From Annulohypoxylon bovei var. microspora (taxonomy: Eukaryota; Ascomycota; Sordariomycetes; Xylariales; Hypoxylaceae), in the NCBI GenBank assembly GCA_022836615.1, contig MU405239.1, positions 186,001 to 250,000 on the forward strand: 64,000 bases of DNA, written 5' to 3'. How positions within the stretch are numbered: the first letter of the stretch is position 1; the number at the start of each line of letters is the position of its first letter. This document shows positions 35,749 through 48,150 of the stretch, piece by piece. Position numbers and translations under genes: made by a program. Under the pieces are notes generated by a model. It was given only the letters and a program-made list of their open reading frames with translations. It had not been told where the DNA came from and did no database searches.

Positions 35749-38700
35749 GGCGGGCAACGAATGCACAAAGAGGGATCAGTCAATTGACCGAAGTCATCGT
35801 TTGACTATCGGCGGGCCAATGCAGCAGTAGAGGATGGGATATTAGGATATCAAAAGGTAGCACGGTGGGGGGAGGATCGGACTGCCGTGAGCTTGCGTCG
35901 GTATCCTAGCACGACCCCCGGGCAGCGCTGACTATTGACCCTTGGAATGCGGCCAAGCGGCGACGCCTGAGTGGGCAGATTGTGGAGAATACCACAGCAA
36001 GCTGTATGCTAGGAGGTTGAATATTCGACCCAGGCAGCCCAGGGTAAGGTAAACGGGTAAGGCGATACGTGATTGCGGTCACAGACTGATGAGGAAGATC
36101 CTCAAATACGGTAAGTGTAAGTGTAAGTATATGTAAAGCAACTGCCCGTCGCCCAATTTATTCGACGACAAACGCCGAGATCAGGCTAACGAAAAAAAGG
36201 AATAATAATAAGTATTATTATTATCATTATCATTGGTGCCCATAACACCCACCACCACTATCACAACAATAGCAACAACAAACGAGAGAAGGCCAAAGCG
36301 GCACAAGCCGGAAAAGTCGTTTGAATGATGTAGTAGTGCGTTAGGATGCAGGCAGGGAGGCAACCAGACATGCGGTCAAGTTAGAGGGAAATGATCAGAC
36401 GTCGAAGGAACAGTCGAGCGGAGAGGACAAGGCTCGATTGATTTGTGTCCCGTAGCCGATACTCAGCTTTTGCCAGCTAGCGAGAGGAGGTGATGTGATG
36501 CAACGATTGGGCTGATAATGGGGTCGCGGGTCGCGGGTCGCGGGGGGTGTGGTAAGGAAGATGGAGATTGGCCAAGGAATACCAACCAACGAGAGAAACG
36601 GAGCGACCTAGGGTACCGAGTTATAGTGAGTGATAGTCGGATGATCGGGGTTCGCATCTAACGTTCAACGTTGTTTATTGATTATGCTGATTTATGTGTA
36701 TGTGCATATTCGGATGACTGACTTATTTGGTAGGTGAGGTATGTATGTATAGGATTTTGGGATTTTCCTCGGTTGTTCGAAGATGACCTCGGGACTCGGA
36801 AATATTCTGATAGTTGTTAATACATAGTAATCAATGTCAGAATTGGTTTCTGTTGATGTCCAGGTGTTGAAAAGATCCAGGGGATTCTAATAATAATGTC
36901 ATATCAAAGACTAATAGCCTCACAAGCATAAAAATGTTATTAAAAAATTAAAAAAGATTAAAAAAAAGTAAAAGAGAAATGTATGATCCAACATACCAAC
37001 ACTACTACCTCTACTCTAAACCAGGCACAATTACAATTCCATAGTCTCAGCCATATATTCAAGTGCCTAGGCGAAAGACTACCTTGTAGGTACACTCAAG
37101 GCCGAATGAGATATAGAACCCCAAGTGTAAATGTGAATATGAAATGTGACGAGCTGATGGGCTGATGGGCTGTCCTGGCTGTCCTGGCTGCCCTGGCTGT
37201 CAAGATGCAAAAGGCTTGTTGGCTTGTAAGAACCTTGGAACTGTTGTGTTGTATTGAAACTGGAGAAGCAATTCTCGCACGATCTATGATCGATTGAGAC
37301 CCATCCTTGCGTTGCATTGGTCAACGCTAAAAACTCTAAAATAGACTCCAATCGGCCCCATTAATTGTGCTGCTCTGATAACGCATCTGTGCATCTCTCT
37401 CACCCTGCTCGCCACTTCCGGTGTCACAAAAATTACATTTAGATGTTCAAGTCTTCTACGTAATACAGACCACGCTAATAAAGTTCCCGAAGCACAATAA
37501 AAGTTCAATGTTGTTTCAATTGAGAACTAAGCTTAAATTCTAATGAGGTAAGAACAGCTTCGATCTGTTGGTGTTTGAGGACATTTTATATCATTCCACA
37601 TCATACAGCTCGGGATGTGGGGGTTGCCGGTAAACGCTAAGCGGTTGGTTCTAAAATACAATAAGAGAAACAAGACGGGATTTTAACAAGCCGCCTCTAG
37701 CTTCACGTTAGCCTAAGATTATATACTTTCACGATAGTGTTCTTCTTTTTCTTTGCTTTTATAAACACATCTACTAAAGTGTGTAGTTTAATTGCATCTA
37801 TTCAAGAGAATGTATTTTAATAAGTTACCTCTTTGCCTCTTATTATGAAGATCGATTGCAATACAACATTAACAATTAACTTTTCAATTACTTACCTATC
37901 TGAGTATTGTGTTACGAGGTAAGTTTGGTGATGCGTATCGGAAATCACCCGCAGTTTCCTTGTCGTTACGCACAATCTTAGTTCGATTAAATAGCACAAA
38001 CAGTCGCATCTAAATTCTTACCTAAATACGTACACCTTGCGTATTTGGATTTTCTAATATTGCTTCGAGGTCGTTGGAAATAACACTTGATTATTTATGA
38101 AATTGCATCATATATGTCCGACACCTATATATCGCCATAACCACGCCGATCAGTTTCTCTCTTGCATCGAGAAGCGTCATTCCACTTCAAGTATCCCGAG
38201 CAGCCCGAGACGACATGCCAATTATCTCCCGCTTACTTCTTCTATTATACATATTGTTATCATACAGCCTATTAAAGTAATGCAATGCTCGGTGTAGGTG
38301 GTTCACCTTGTCGACATGAACTTTATATGGAGAACTAACACTAAGGGGTACACAGCTAGTCAATCACATGCGAGAAGTTAAGCTCCTAAAAATTATATAG
38401 GGGTCATTCTATCTTTAGAAAAAAGAAAGAAAAAAAGAAAAGATATGATGTAAGGCTCTAGATCATCTCGCCCCTCATAAGTAAATTGACGTCTTATAAC
38501 ACCTTTTAATGGGTCACACGATTCCTATTAGTTTGTTTCATTTCAAGATAACTATCGATTTAAGGTGTGCTCCGAGGTCCTCTCTACCTTAGATAATAGT
38601 AGTCTATGATGCGAGAGGAGCATACTACCATCTTCAAGCTTTAATTCTGCAAATTTACAGACTCTATCGACCGAGACTTAACCAGTACCTCTCACTTCGA

Positions 38701-39221
38701 CTACCTTTATCCAGCACTTCGCTCATGTATGTATATGCCTTAGTAGACAGAGAGGAACTATATGTAGGTGCACATCTATTTGACTAAATGTAACAGGTTA
38801 GACCTGATAGGTAGGTACTGACCAGGTCAACCATCGGAGTCTCTGACCTTGGGTACCTAGAGGTGATTCGTTGAACTAAAACGACGGCCGCATTATGGTT
38901 TCGGAACTTCGACTAGCTTAACTTCCACAGCAATATTTTAATGGTTTCTCCTTATGCACACTCCGAGTCTCGGGGGCTCTGCTGGAGTTCTTCACTCTGC
39001 ATTCCCTAGTGTGGAGTAGAGTTAGTCAAGATTATGCTGGGTCTACTTGTCCGTGGTTTTACATACGACGACACCTCGAAATTCGCTCTTCACTCATGGC
39101 CTAAATCCAATTCTGGTTCCCATGATGGTGAAATATAAATATTAACACAAGAAAAGGCCCAGTACTACCTCTGTACAGGTATCATGCGAACCCTTTAGAT
39201 ACCGATTATTCTGCGGACTAA
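35749..39221. other. Long gene-free spacer
   Basis: About 3.5 kb with no supported gene. It contains simple-sequence tracts: GTGTAA/GTAAGT copies near 36112-36130, a TAATAA/TTATTA stretch near 36200-36232, a GTCGCGG triplicate near 36522-36543, and CTGGCTGTC repeats near 37170-37200. AT-rich throughout 37500-38500. The RBR promoter lies at the left end and the SRP receptor 3' flank at the right. Confidence 0.5.
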
Positions 39222-41356
39222 TTAACTATTGCTCAACAACTTCTCCACTGCCCATTTAACGGAGAAGTTCCTGATGTCCGAATAGTGCTGTCCAACGCCA
39301 ACAAATAAGACGGGCACATTGGTGGCATGTACGATGCTGACCAACGTTCCCACCATATCTCCGACAGTGTCGCACTTGGAGATGATAAACCCATCCAATG
39401 TTCGGCCGGGGCCGAAAGACGAGTTGAAGTTTCTGGCCTGGGCCACCGAGTCTGTTCCTACGAGTGCCTGTTTCCATTAAGTTAGCTAGGTATTTAGTTA
39501 ATAGCGGATTTCCTGCAAGCCTTACCTCGCCAACCATTAGAATCTTGTCCGGCTGGGCGAACTTGGCAAATTTCTCTAGGGACGACATCAACCGCTGGTC
39601 GTTGTGCCGCCGTCCTGCCGTATCAATGAGCACGACGTCAAAACCTTCGTGAGCGGCCTCTTTTACGGCATCTTTAGCAACGGTCGCCGCATCGCCTCCA
39701 TACCCCTTTTCGTAAATTTCCACTTTACCGCCCTCACGCTCAGTCAACTCTTTCAAATTCCGTACATGAACCTTTAGCTGCTCCACAGCTCCCGATCGAA
39801 AGGTGTCTCCCGCCGCAATTAGTACTTTATATTTGTTCTGTAGAAGGAAGTAACAGATCTTGGATAAGTTCGTCGATTTGCCAACACCGTTGACTCCGAC
39901 GATAGAGATGACATATGGCCTCGCCTTGCGCATCGACGTCGCGGAGGGTTTGATGACGGAATCTATCTCGCGTAGGAGATCCAGTGAGGAAGTGGGTGTT
40001 AGCATCTTAGTAAGAGATGCTTCCATGGCCTTAGAAATGCGTGCATCGATGCTCTCGAAGCTGCCCGTCCTCACACCAAGGAGTTCCTTTTGAACACCCT
40101 CGCAGAGCCTAATTGCTGCTTCACGGGCAACGTTCTTCCGTAGTAGATGGTCTTCCATGCCCTTCATTGCTTTGTCGAGGTCCTCTTGCGTCAATGTCTT
40201 GCCACCCACGACATTACGGAAGAGACTGCTGATCGTGTTCAGACCAGACCCCACAAGTCCACCTTTAGTTCCCGTCTTCGACACTGTATTCTTTTCTTCG
40301 GCCAATTTTAAGATAGAGTGTACCTCGTCATCTAAGTCCTTCAACACGAACTGCCCCTTAGAAGTTGTTGTTCCCCATGTAGACGAGTCCACGCCTTCTA
40401 CTGCCGTCGACCGAGATGTTGCCTCCGCCTCGCTATCGCTCGTCAAAGTGTTACGGGCTGCCGAGTAATCCAATTGTAAACTATCATCCTCTTCATCCGC
40501 AAAGCCATCGGCATCCCACTTCCGACCCTTCTTGGGTGCTTTCTTAGCTTTTCTAGATGGCGCTTCATCTCCAGAGGACACCGGGGCAGAGCTATTTCGG
40601 ATCTTTCTAGCCCTCCTCGAAATCTTCGCCATTGGACCTCCCTTCCCTACGACTAAGTGGTTCCCGGCGGGGGTGGAGGGTCGGGAAGAATTCGGGGTTG
40701 CGATCGGCGTGGATTCGGCGGTGGACGGTTGTTCTTGTGGGCCATTTTGCGTCTTACTTCTGTGTTTAAGGCCTGGCGGAAGAGGCGGCTCTTCTCCGAG
40801 ACTTCCGGATATATTATCTTCTTCTAGGAGAGAAGAAATGTCTACAGGCCGCGAGGCATTTGCTGTTCCACTTGCTTCTAGTTCGTGGTATTGTTGGTCG
40901 AAGTACTCATCGAATTTACGGCATTCTACGATGGTTGTATGGGGCTTTCTCAATTGATCACCGTATAAATCGATGAATATGGTCTTCAGATTGTCGACGA
41001 GCTTGTCAATCCATGATAGATGTAGCAGAGACCGGTAGACAGCCTAAGATTAGTTGATTAGACATCACTGATTTGTGAATGGCATATGAATAAGATAATA
41101 GGGAATAGCAGTGGGCTCATACAACGAATATTACGCCCAATTCCTTGACGAATGTCCACTTTAAGGTATGTTGATCAGCCTTGTATGGTGGGTTGCTCGC
41201 GGTGGACTGGGTGTCCTTTGCGCCAGCTGCGGCGCCCTTTTCCTCGATGAATACATCGGCGATGAAGTTGTTGATGACAGATGGGTTAATCGGTGCGTAT
41301 GTTCGTGACCAGAGAACTACACCAGAAGTAGTCAGGATTTCGAAAGTATCCAACAT
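39222..41356 (-). CDS. SRP101: Signal recognition particle receptor subunit alpha
   Basis: Three exons, 41356-41123, 41043-39526 and 39467-39222, give 665 residues. Donors GTATGA and GTAAGG and acceptors TTAG and CAG are all frame-consistent. The N-terminal SRX (longin-like) domain starts MLDTFEILTTSGVVLWSRTY and continues through VAVYRSLLHLSWIDKLVDNL. A Lys/Ser-rich linker follows. The C-terminal NG GTPase has the P-loop GVNGVGKSTNLSK, DTAGRRHNDQRLM (G3) and ISKCDTVGDM (G4 region). The product docks ribosome-SRP complexes at the ER membrane through SRP receptor beta and releases SRP by GTP hydrolysis. It shares a 575-bp divergent promoter with YIF1, another early secretory gene. Confidence 0.96.
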
Positions 41357-41931
41357 CTTGGTTGATTTCCGATAACCTGGGAAGCCAAAGATGAAGAATT
41401 TCCGAAGGTTTTCCTTCTACCTGACTTTAGGTATGCAGTAATATGTTCTGGAACCGAGACGGATGCGCGATGAGGTGACAAGGGTTTTAAGCTATGTACA
41501 TATGTACAGATATACAGATATGCATTTGATCTATCGAACCAATCAATGCCCGATCACGGAGACAGTGTTCGGAATTAAACTTTGTTGCGGCTCCGAAACG
41601 TCATACATAGCTGAGAGGAATTTCAGGTACCTTGGGTTGCTTGGGTACTTTGGTACTTGTGCAACTTAACGCAGACATGGCTCCACCGTACCCACTCCAC
41701 TCTTAGTTGACAGCTGGAAACGCATGTCATTGAATAAAAACACATTTCCAGAAAGACAACCCTTGGAAACCGCCGCCGACGAAGCTTTAAAGCTTAAAGG
41801 TTCTCTAAGGTTACGAACAAATTCCGAGCTGCGCAACTCGTAAACCGCAAACCGCTATACAAATTATACAACTTTATCCTTTACAACACTACCGAGACCA
41901 CCAAGTTCAAGATATTAATCAATAATACAAC
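41357..41931. promoter_or_regulatory. Divergent promoter between SRP receptor alpha and YIF1
   Basis: 575 bp separate the two start codons, so both promoters and leaders must fit here. Both products act in the early secretory pathway, which makes shared control plausible but unproven. No specific factor site is claimed. Confidence 0.5.
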
Positions 41932-43049
41932 ATGCAGCAGCATCCAAATTACGGTCACTCTCCGCCGCTTCATCATCCCGTACCTCAACATGTCTCTACA
42001 GTTCCACAGCTACGATCGCCTCCGCCGCCAACGTCGTCGCAACCGCAGCAGCAAGGTGCTTATGGAAACCCCTATCAACAAGGCACACCCGCAAGCGGCG
42101 GCTCCAATGTCTTCGGCGCCTATGGGAACTTTATGAACGATCCTATGGCCGCGCAATTCGTTGGACAAGTTGGACAGAATGCCTTCAAGCACGTCGAACA
42201 GAATGTAGGTTAGGTTATGGTAATTTAGCTGTTTGGCTGTTTGGCTTGGGAACAAGAGAAACAAAAGGAACCAAAGGGGCAAAGCTGACACCTAGCTATA
42301 GATGAACCGATGGATCAATTTTTCCGCCCTCAAGCACTACTTCAACGTGTCGAACAAATATGTTGTCAACAAACTCTTCCTAGTGCTCTTCCCTTGGCGA
42401 CACAAGCCTTGGTCACGAAGGCAGACTGTTGGGCCTAATGGACAGGAAGGATGGTACCTGCCACCGCGAGACGATATAAACAGCCCCGACATGTACATCC
42501 CAGTCATGGCACTAGTCACATACATCTTACTATCGACTCTAATAGCAGGCCTACGGGGACAGTTTCAACCTGAGTTGTTGGGATATACGGCCTCTACGGC
42601 GGGAGCTGTCGTCATACTCGAGATTATGCTCTTGAAGCTGGGATGCTACTTTCTTAGTATATCAAACGAATCTCAACTTCTCGACCTAGTGGCGTACTCG
42701 GGATACAAGTTTGTCGGTATCATCGTAACTGTTGCTATCGCCGAGCTCATGAACGGAGGCAAGGGGACTGGCGGTTGGATCGGATGGAGTGTCTTCTTAT
42801 ACACATTCCTAGCAAATTCCCTTTTTTTAGTAAGTGCCGCCCTTGCAGAGATATACATCAACAGCGCTAACGTTCAACTACCAGATGCGATCGCTAAGAT
42901 ATGTCCTTCTGCCGGAAAGTTCCGGAGGAGATGCACGGGGTCCAATGCAGACGGATACAAGGACGAAGCGAAATCAGCGAACCCAATTTTTATTCGCCTA
43001 CTCGTATCTCATACAGCTTTTGTTCATGTGGATTCTTAGCAGAGGCTAG
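41932..43049 (+). CDS. YIF1: Yif1 family protein (Golgi/ER vesicle trafficking)
   Basis: Three exons, 41932-42204, 42302-42829 and 42885-43049, give 321 residues. The N-terminus is Pro/Gln/His-rich and cytosolic. The family core follows: NVFGAYGNFMNDPMAAQFVGQVGQ, broken by an intron, then NRWINFSALKHYFNVSNKYV and LFPWRHKPWSR. Five hydrophobic segments follow, including VMALVTYILLSTLIAGL and VFLYTFLANSLFL. The last exon ends RTQFLFAYSYLIQLLFMWIL, the conserved C-terminal helix. Yif1 pairs with Yip1 and Rab GTPases in ER-to-Golgi vesicle transport. Intron 2 is 55 nt and reads open in part, so a run-on model would lose the true C-terminus. Confidence 0.95.
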
Positions 43050-43753
43050 ATGCACCCGTTGGAATATATCAATAACTCTCTAGGGCTCATGAAAATTGAT
43101 TCTCTTCATTTATAAGAGAAACAACGGAAGCTTTTGTGGTACTCGGGGTTTGCCGTTATACGGAGGTATCAGAGAGTGCCCAGTTCTTAGGCTTAATTTA
43201 GCTAAGCAGCACTCCCAAGTTTTCGGAAGTGGGACGAAACGAGATGACTAAGTAATCTGTATAACAAATGAATTCACCATCTGAAGATCTCGAATAGGTA
43301 CACCGTACTGTTGCGTGGCAGTTCTTTCGTGGGGATGGAATGAAGATTAAATAGGGATAAGTGACGCGATATTGAATTGGTTGGTTCCTCTGGTGTATAT
43401 ATATACCTATATATTAGGTATAACTGTGCCCAAGTAATCCTGGACACCTTGGAACTGAGGTCTTAAGCAAGCCCGTCATAGGGTAGTAGCCAATAGTATT
43501 TAACGAACACCCATCCCACTAACCTACCTACATGTAGTTAAGCTACATTGGATAGCATACATGTACCCTAGGACCTAGGTATGTATCTACCTATAACCTC
43601 ATCACTGCCCTAACTACACACGTTCACCTTCACTTATGCCAACCTATTTTATGTCTTGGACTCAAAACCAACTACATACCTAAGTACTTACATACACGAA
43701 TTCCTAAGCCTATCAATAGATAATAGGTAGGTCGAAGCCTAAGAAAGTCGACG
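43050..43753. other. Intergenic region
   Basis: 704 bp between two plus-strand genes; no gene seen. Dense in ACCTACCT/TAGGTA words (43514-43590, 43720-43736) just upstream of the next start codon. Confidence 0.5.
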
Positions 43754-44783
43754 ATGGCTTTTCCTCCGATAGTAACCGCGACGATACAATCCGCCGTTCT
43801 CGCAGCTACATCTAATCTCTTGGCACAAAGCTTGACGGCGTATCAAAATGAGGTATGAGTTAATTACACCCAACCTATGAGCCAACCTGATGCGCAGATG
43901 AGCCCCTCTACTTGCCACACAGCTCATATTTCACTCCATGCTCTGTCTAGACTCTAGGCTAATAGGTTGTATAGATCTCTCTTTTAATAGATTGGGTCCC
44001 AGTCTTCCAATTTGTCCTTTTCTCGCTCATCAGCGTGCCACCCAACTTCTTATGGTACGTTTGGGATCAGAAACGGTCTTTGAATGAACCTACTATGCCA
44101 TAAAACATAGGTACGGACAGACTCGTATACGTCGGTGCTGATTGTTCACTAGGCAAGAATCCCTGGAGTCTAGTTTTCCGGCATATCACATGTCTCCTAC
44201 GTCAGCCGCTGTGGCATCCGCGGCTGCAAACGACGAGAAGGAACTTGATCGAGAGGCCAAGGAAGGCAAACTGGTGGAACCTAAGCTGAATGTAGCTAAT
44301 ACAGCTATCAAGATGATTCTCGACCAGACTATTGGTGCAGTTGTCAATACCATCCTCTTCAGCTTATTCATGCATTCTATCCAAGAGGCTATGGTCCGGC
44401 CCCTCGGCACTCCGCTTAGCCGTCCGGACCAGAGCGTCCAGTATTTGTTTTCTCGGGGCGCTATTGCTTATAGCAAGGTGGATTGGACAGGCGTGGCGGC
44501 ACGCAGCCGTGCTGAGTTTTATCCGATCCTTGTTGCTGGGTGGAAGGTATGGCCAATAGGTATGTAACTGTGAGAGTTCTTGTTCCTCCCCCTTTAGCCT
44601 AGGTACCTAATATCAGGAGCGGGAACTTTCTATTTTTTTTCTCTCTAAAGAATTTACTGACTCGTCGTTGAAGTGAGCCTGATCAACTTTGCATTCATCA
44701 AGAGTATCGAGGGCCGCAATCTTGTTGGTAGCCTCGCTGGTGTTGGTTGGGGAATCTACATGAGCCTCATCGCTTCTCGCTAG
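43754..44783 (+). CDS. Mpv17/PMP22 family membrane protein
   Basis: Four exons, 43754-43852, 43975-44054, 44153-44559 and 44674-44783, give 231 residues. All junctions are frame-consistent. Exon 1 encodes VTATIQSAVLAATSNLLAQ, the family's first helix with its Asn-Leu-x-Ala-Gln motif. Exon 2 gives IDWVPVFQFVLFSLISVPPNFLW. Exon 3 begins QESLESSFPAY and contains ILDQTIGAVVNTILF. Exon 4 ends the protein with the conserved SLINF and GVGWGIYMSLIAS helix. About four membrane spans. Family members reside in peroxisomes, mitochondria or vacuoles; location here is undetermined. A charged insert (about residues 80-105: NDEKELDREAKEGK) lies between the second and third helices. Confidence 0.88.
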
Positions 44784-45273
44784 GGAGAGGGTACTGACGA
44801 TATGATGACTTTCGTCTCGACTTACATACAAGCATACCCCACGGTGGTCCCAAAACCAGCGGTCCACACGCGGCGTTTGATTTGATATATATATATTTTA
44901 GATGACATGAACTCTTAACCTTTTAATCACTTGCGAACGCCTGGCATTATTCTGCGATAAGATTATATAAGTTATGATTAATAAAGCAATTATATGCATC
45001 ATAAGTAAGAGACTCTCGGCCGAGGATATATTATCACCAGCGAATCAAGGCCTCCTATATCGTTTATCCATTGCTTTCACCCGATCTTCAAATATCTTCC
45101 ATAATCTCAACAGGCACACAATTGTTCAATTTCAATATAGTTACCCCTATATCTACTACATTTCAATTTGTTCTTCGTTTCTGAGAATACGCCATATCTT
45201 ATAACAGGATTCGATGTGTTGATTATGTCATGAAATATGACAGGATGGACTTGTCGGTTCACCCCCTTTTCCA
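44784..45273. other. Intergenic region
   Basis: 490 bp of AT-rich 3'-flank sequence between convergent genes, with a TATATATATAT run near 44884-44896. No gene seen. Confidence 0.5.
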
Positions 45274-45597
45274 TCAAGAGAAACGTGAAGTCCGCCGGGA
45301 ATTCGTTGTATGACCAACATCTTCACGCCTCTTGAACTGAAAACCCAACCCATATAGAATCATCCTCCCTTCTAACCCATCCTTTGCCATGTCGTGCAGG
45401 CCTTCTCTAATACCTGGCTCCCAGTGCGCAACATCGTATACCGGATGGTTCCCGGTAGATATAACCAAGACCACCGCTGTCTGCAGCTCTTCGCCCAGAG
45501 CGATGTTCGACATCGGGAGCATTTGGTCGATCAGGAAACCCCGTCGCAGAATCTTGCGCGCCGTCAATTCGCATTCCTCCGCCCAAGAGTTCGGCAT
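45274..45597 (-). CDS. Small hypothetical protein (107 residues)
   Basis: A continuous frame starting MPNSWAEECELTARKIL and running to a stop at 45274. Composition is that of a folded soluble protein: a Leu/Arg-rich helix, a hydrophobic strand (TAVVLVISTGNHPVYD), then WEPGIREGLHDMAKDGLEGR and a basic tail. No signal peptide, membrane span or recognised domain. It might be an exon of a larger or decayed gene, as its neighbour at 46376-47103 also has an odd structure. Support is only codon content and an open frame. Confidence 0.45.
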   Translation of the reverse strand: MPNSWAEECELTARKILRRGFLIDQMLPMSNIALGEELQTAVVLVISTGNHPVYDVAHWEPGIREGLHDMAKDGLEGRMILYGLGFQFKRREDVGHTTNSRRTSRFS

Positions 45598-46375
45598 CGT
45601 GATGATGGTGTTTTAACGTATGGCCCCTGATGATGCCTAAGGGATTGTGTTGTTGCTATATTTTGCTTCGGTTCGGTAGGACGAGAGTGCTCAAAGTAGA
45701 AGTTATATAATTGATGAATCTAGGGCGACAATACGCTAAGATGCTCCTAGACTCCACGGCTTAATAGCGAGGCCTGAAATCTGTAGGAATCCTGCTCTTT
45801 CCTGGTGCAAAATTTCTTGATGCTGATATAGCCGCACTGTTGGATTCAGGGGTTTCCGATGTGATCAAAGGGAACCGGTCCGGTAGAACAGAGTGGTTCA
45901 GAACGGCATGCCATAGTGGTTGGTTCGACCACTTGTCGACCACTTGTAAAGGTTCGGTCTTCTTTAGCAAAAAAATCTGCTTTGTTCTTTGATCCCCTGA
46001 CCTTTGCTCCCGGATTCGATATTACAAAGAACGCACTATCTCTAACCAGCTCGAGCGGACCTAAAAGAGCTGTCACAGATAAATTGTCATTTTAACAATA
46101 TGATTTTAATAATACACAAAGCATCCGCTAACCATAGAAATCCGTTCGAGCTAGAGCGGTATATACTGAAGCTCATGTACATCCTTTGTTCTTGACGCGC
46201 ATTTCATTACCGATGGCAGTTTTGAAGACTAGGAAATAGGCAAGCGGGGTTTAAGGGTAATTTAAACAACTTTTCTGGTGATGTTGACTCACTAGATAAT
46301 GACATCCATTCATCATAGTCCTACCATGACCAGAGAAATCCACGATACAGCCATACATAATTATGTTCTTCTTCT
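45598..46375. other. Spacer with two overlapping open frames of unclear status
   Basis: 778 bp. On the minus strand a frame from 46076 and a second, overlapping frame ending at 45761 would form one ~107-residue product if the T-run near 45967-45973 were one base different. Neither is long enough to call as a gene. Confidence 0.3.
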
Positions 46376-47103
46376 CTAATCATGAAGTCCGTCAATTTTA
46401 GCAGGAGCACCTGCTTCTCCTTCCATAGCCTCGTAGATCACTTCAGTGCCCTCCGGCGAAACATCACTCCCTAGGTCGGTAATGGGCTGTACAGCTTTCT
46501 GAAGGTCAGTCACTTCAGTAGCAAAAGTCAGTAATTGCTTCCAAGATTATTTCAGCGCGAATCGTAGGGTCTTCACATTTAAATACTCCAATAATTCCCA
46601 TGGGATTGGTTAGGAACCCTGACTATGAAATCAAACAGAAGAAGGGTTTTATTCTGAAATTACTCACTCTTAAATCGAAACCAGACACCCCCGCCCCTAT
46701 ATGGAAATCGGAATTCCTTGCGTGTTATATCACGAGCCATTTTCATAAGCTCCCTCTGGAGTTTCGGATCGCCCAACGTGCATATCTCTTTGATCTCTCG
46801 TCTTATCTCGGCTACGAGGGCTATTCCAAGGCCTTCGTCCATCTCCCAGTAGTCGGGTCCGAAACTATCAAGAGTTACGTTTTTGCTGAGGATCAATTCC
46901 ACCGTCGTTTCAATGGCTTGGTTGACATTCTCCCACTGCTCTGCCGAGACAGGTATTGTGGGATTTCCCGTAAGCGCTGCATGTTTTCTTGTTTTAAGTA
47001 CTGGAGAGTTAGGTGGCTGCTTGGATGTCGGAAGATACTGAGGCTGGGGTGTAGAAATCCCTCTATCCTTGGTTTGTATTCGTCCACTTGCTCCGGTTGG
47101 CAT
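46376..47103 (-). CDS. Small hypothetical protein, gene model ambiguous (intron or frameshift)
   Basis: Exon 1 (47103-46668) encodes MPTGASGRIQTKDRGIST, then an apparently folded region (WENVNQAIETTVELIL, YWEMDEGLGIALVAEIRREI). It ends at a GTGAGT donor; a 49-nt intron leads into 46618. Two readings are then possible. If exon 2 runs on it stops at 46515 (179 residues). Just beyond, in the +1 frame, about 45 coding-like codons (ATEVTDLQ... to IDGLHD) run to 46376, as if one base were extra in the T4 run complementary to 46523-46526. Alternatively an 88-nt intron, 46586-46499, with GTATTT donor and CTTCAG acceptor reaches the same tail in frame. No domain is recognised. Confidence 0.5.
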
Positions 47104-48132
47104 GGTCTTATGCGCTATGGTGAACAGTTAAAGAATTCTAAGTGATCTGGTTTAGCTCAATATTGAAATTCCTGATACTCTTATACACATAGATCAATTT
47201 ACTTGATACTGAAGTGCGGTGTCATGGTGAAACAGTGACGGTTGACGTTGCCTCATCAGCAAGTTGCTTCTTTGTCTGAACTAGACGATCATCAAGATCT
47301 AAGACAAAGGCGTATTTTAGGGCTGATATCTGCTACATGTAGCGCGTGACCCAAGTATAAAAACCTAGCACTCTCGTGAGATAGGTTTAGGGAAATCCAA
47401 TAAAATACCTGGGTATAGGTAGATACAAATTGTCAATCTACTGGCCTGAGTTGGCTAAATAAGTAGCCGAGAGTTAGAGTAATAGAGGACTGGTGGCTCT
47501 TATAACTATTATAGCTCAACTATCATAGTTCTATGGGTGTAAGCGGCTTAACTGGCTTAATGGTATAGACATACCTACCTAGATAAGTAAATATCGTATA
47601 AATATCGTACAGATTTATAAATGATTGTCTGCATGACAGTGTTTATAGTATGATGCGTACCTACATGAGATTACCCGAGTGTATTCACCATAATATCCAT
47701 GGATCAATACATCCATCTTTATATGCGCTACTCAGGTACGATACCCAGTCCATTGAGATATATTGTAACGGAATAGGGGCTATGAAAGCCTAAAGTTTCT
47801 TCCACAGCATTTTCTTAAGAGGAAATTGATCTATTAAAATCAAGTGAAAGCCAGGCATTAGTATTATTTATACCTCAAAGATATTATTTTATAGGTATAT
47901 AAGGGGGAGGGGTGTTGTCCCTTATTTAGGCTTGAGGAGGGTTAGGGGTCAAACATGACCTCCTTCTACGCAATTACTGCTCTCCGAGTTTTTCACATTC
48001 ACTCACATATCTTCAATATACCTAACTATGACGGGCATTTTCAAGCACCGTAACTCATTAGCTCCAAGGCGTCGAAGAAAATAAAATAAAAGGGTTAAAT
48101 GGCTAGGCTGGTGTATTATGTCGTCCTTCTCT

Positions 48133-48150
48133 GGTACCTACCTAGGTACC
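48133..48150. repeat. GGTACCTACCTAGGTACC word
   Basis: A near-palindromic copy of the spacer word, followed directly by another TAGG. Confidence 0.7.

Noticed and set aside
42830..42884. Read-through of Yif1 intron 2 giving a longer frame to 43039
   Set aside because: Reading through replaces the conserved C-terminal helix; clean GTAAGT/CCAG signals restore it.
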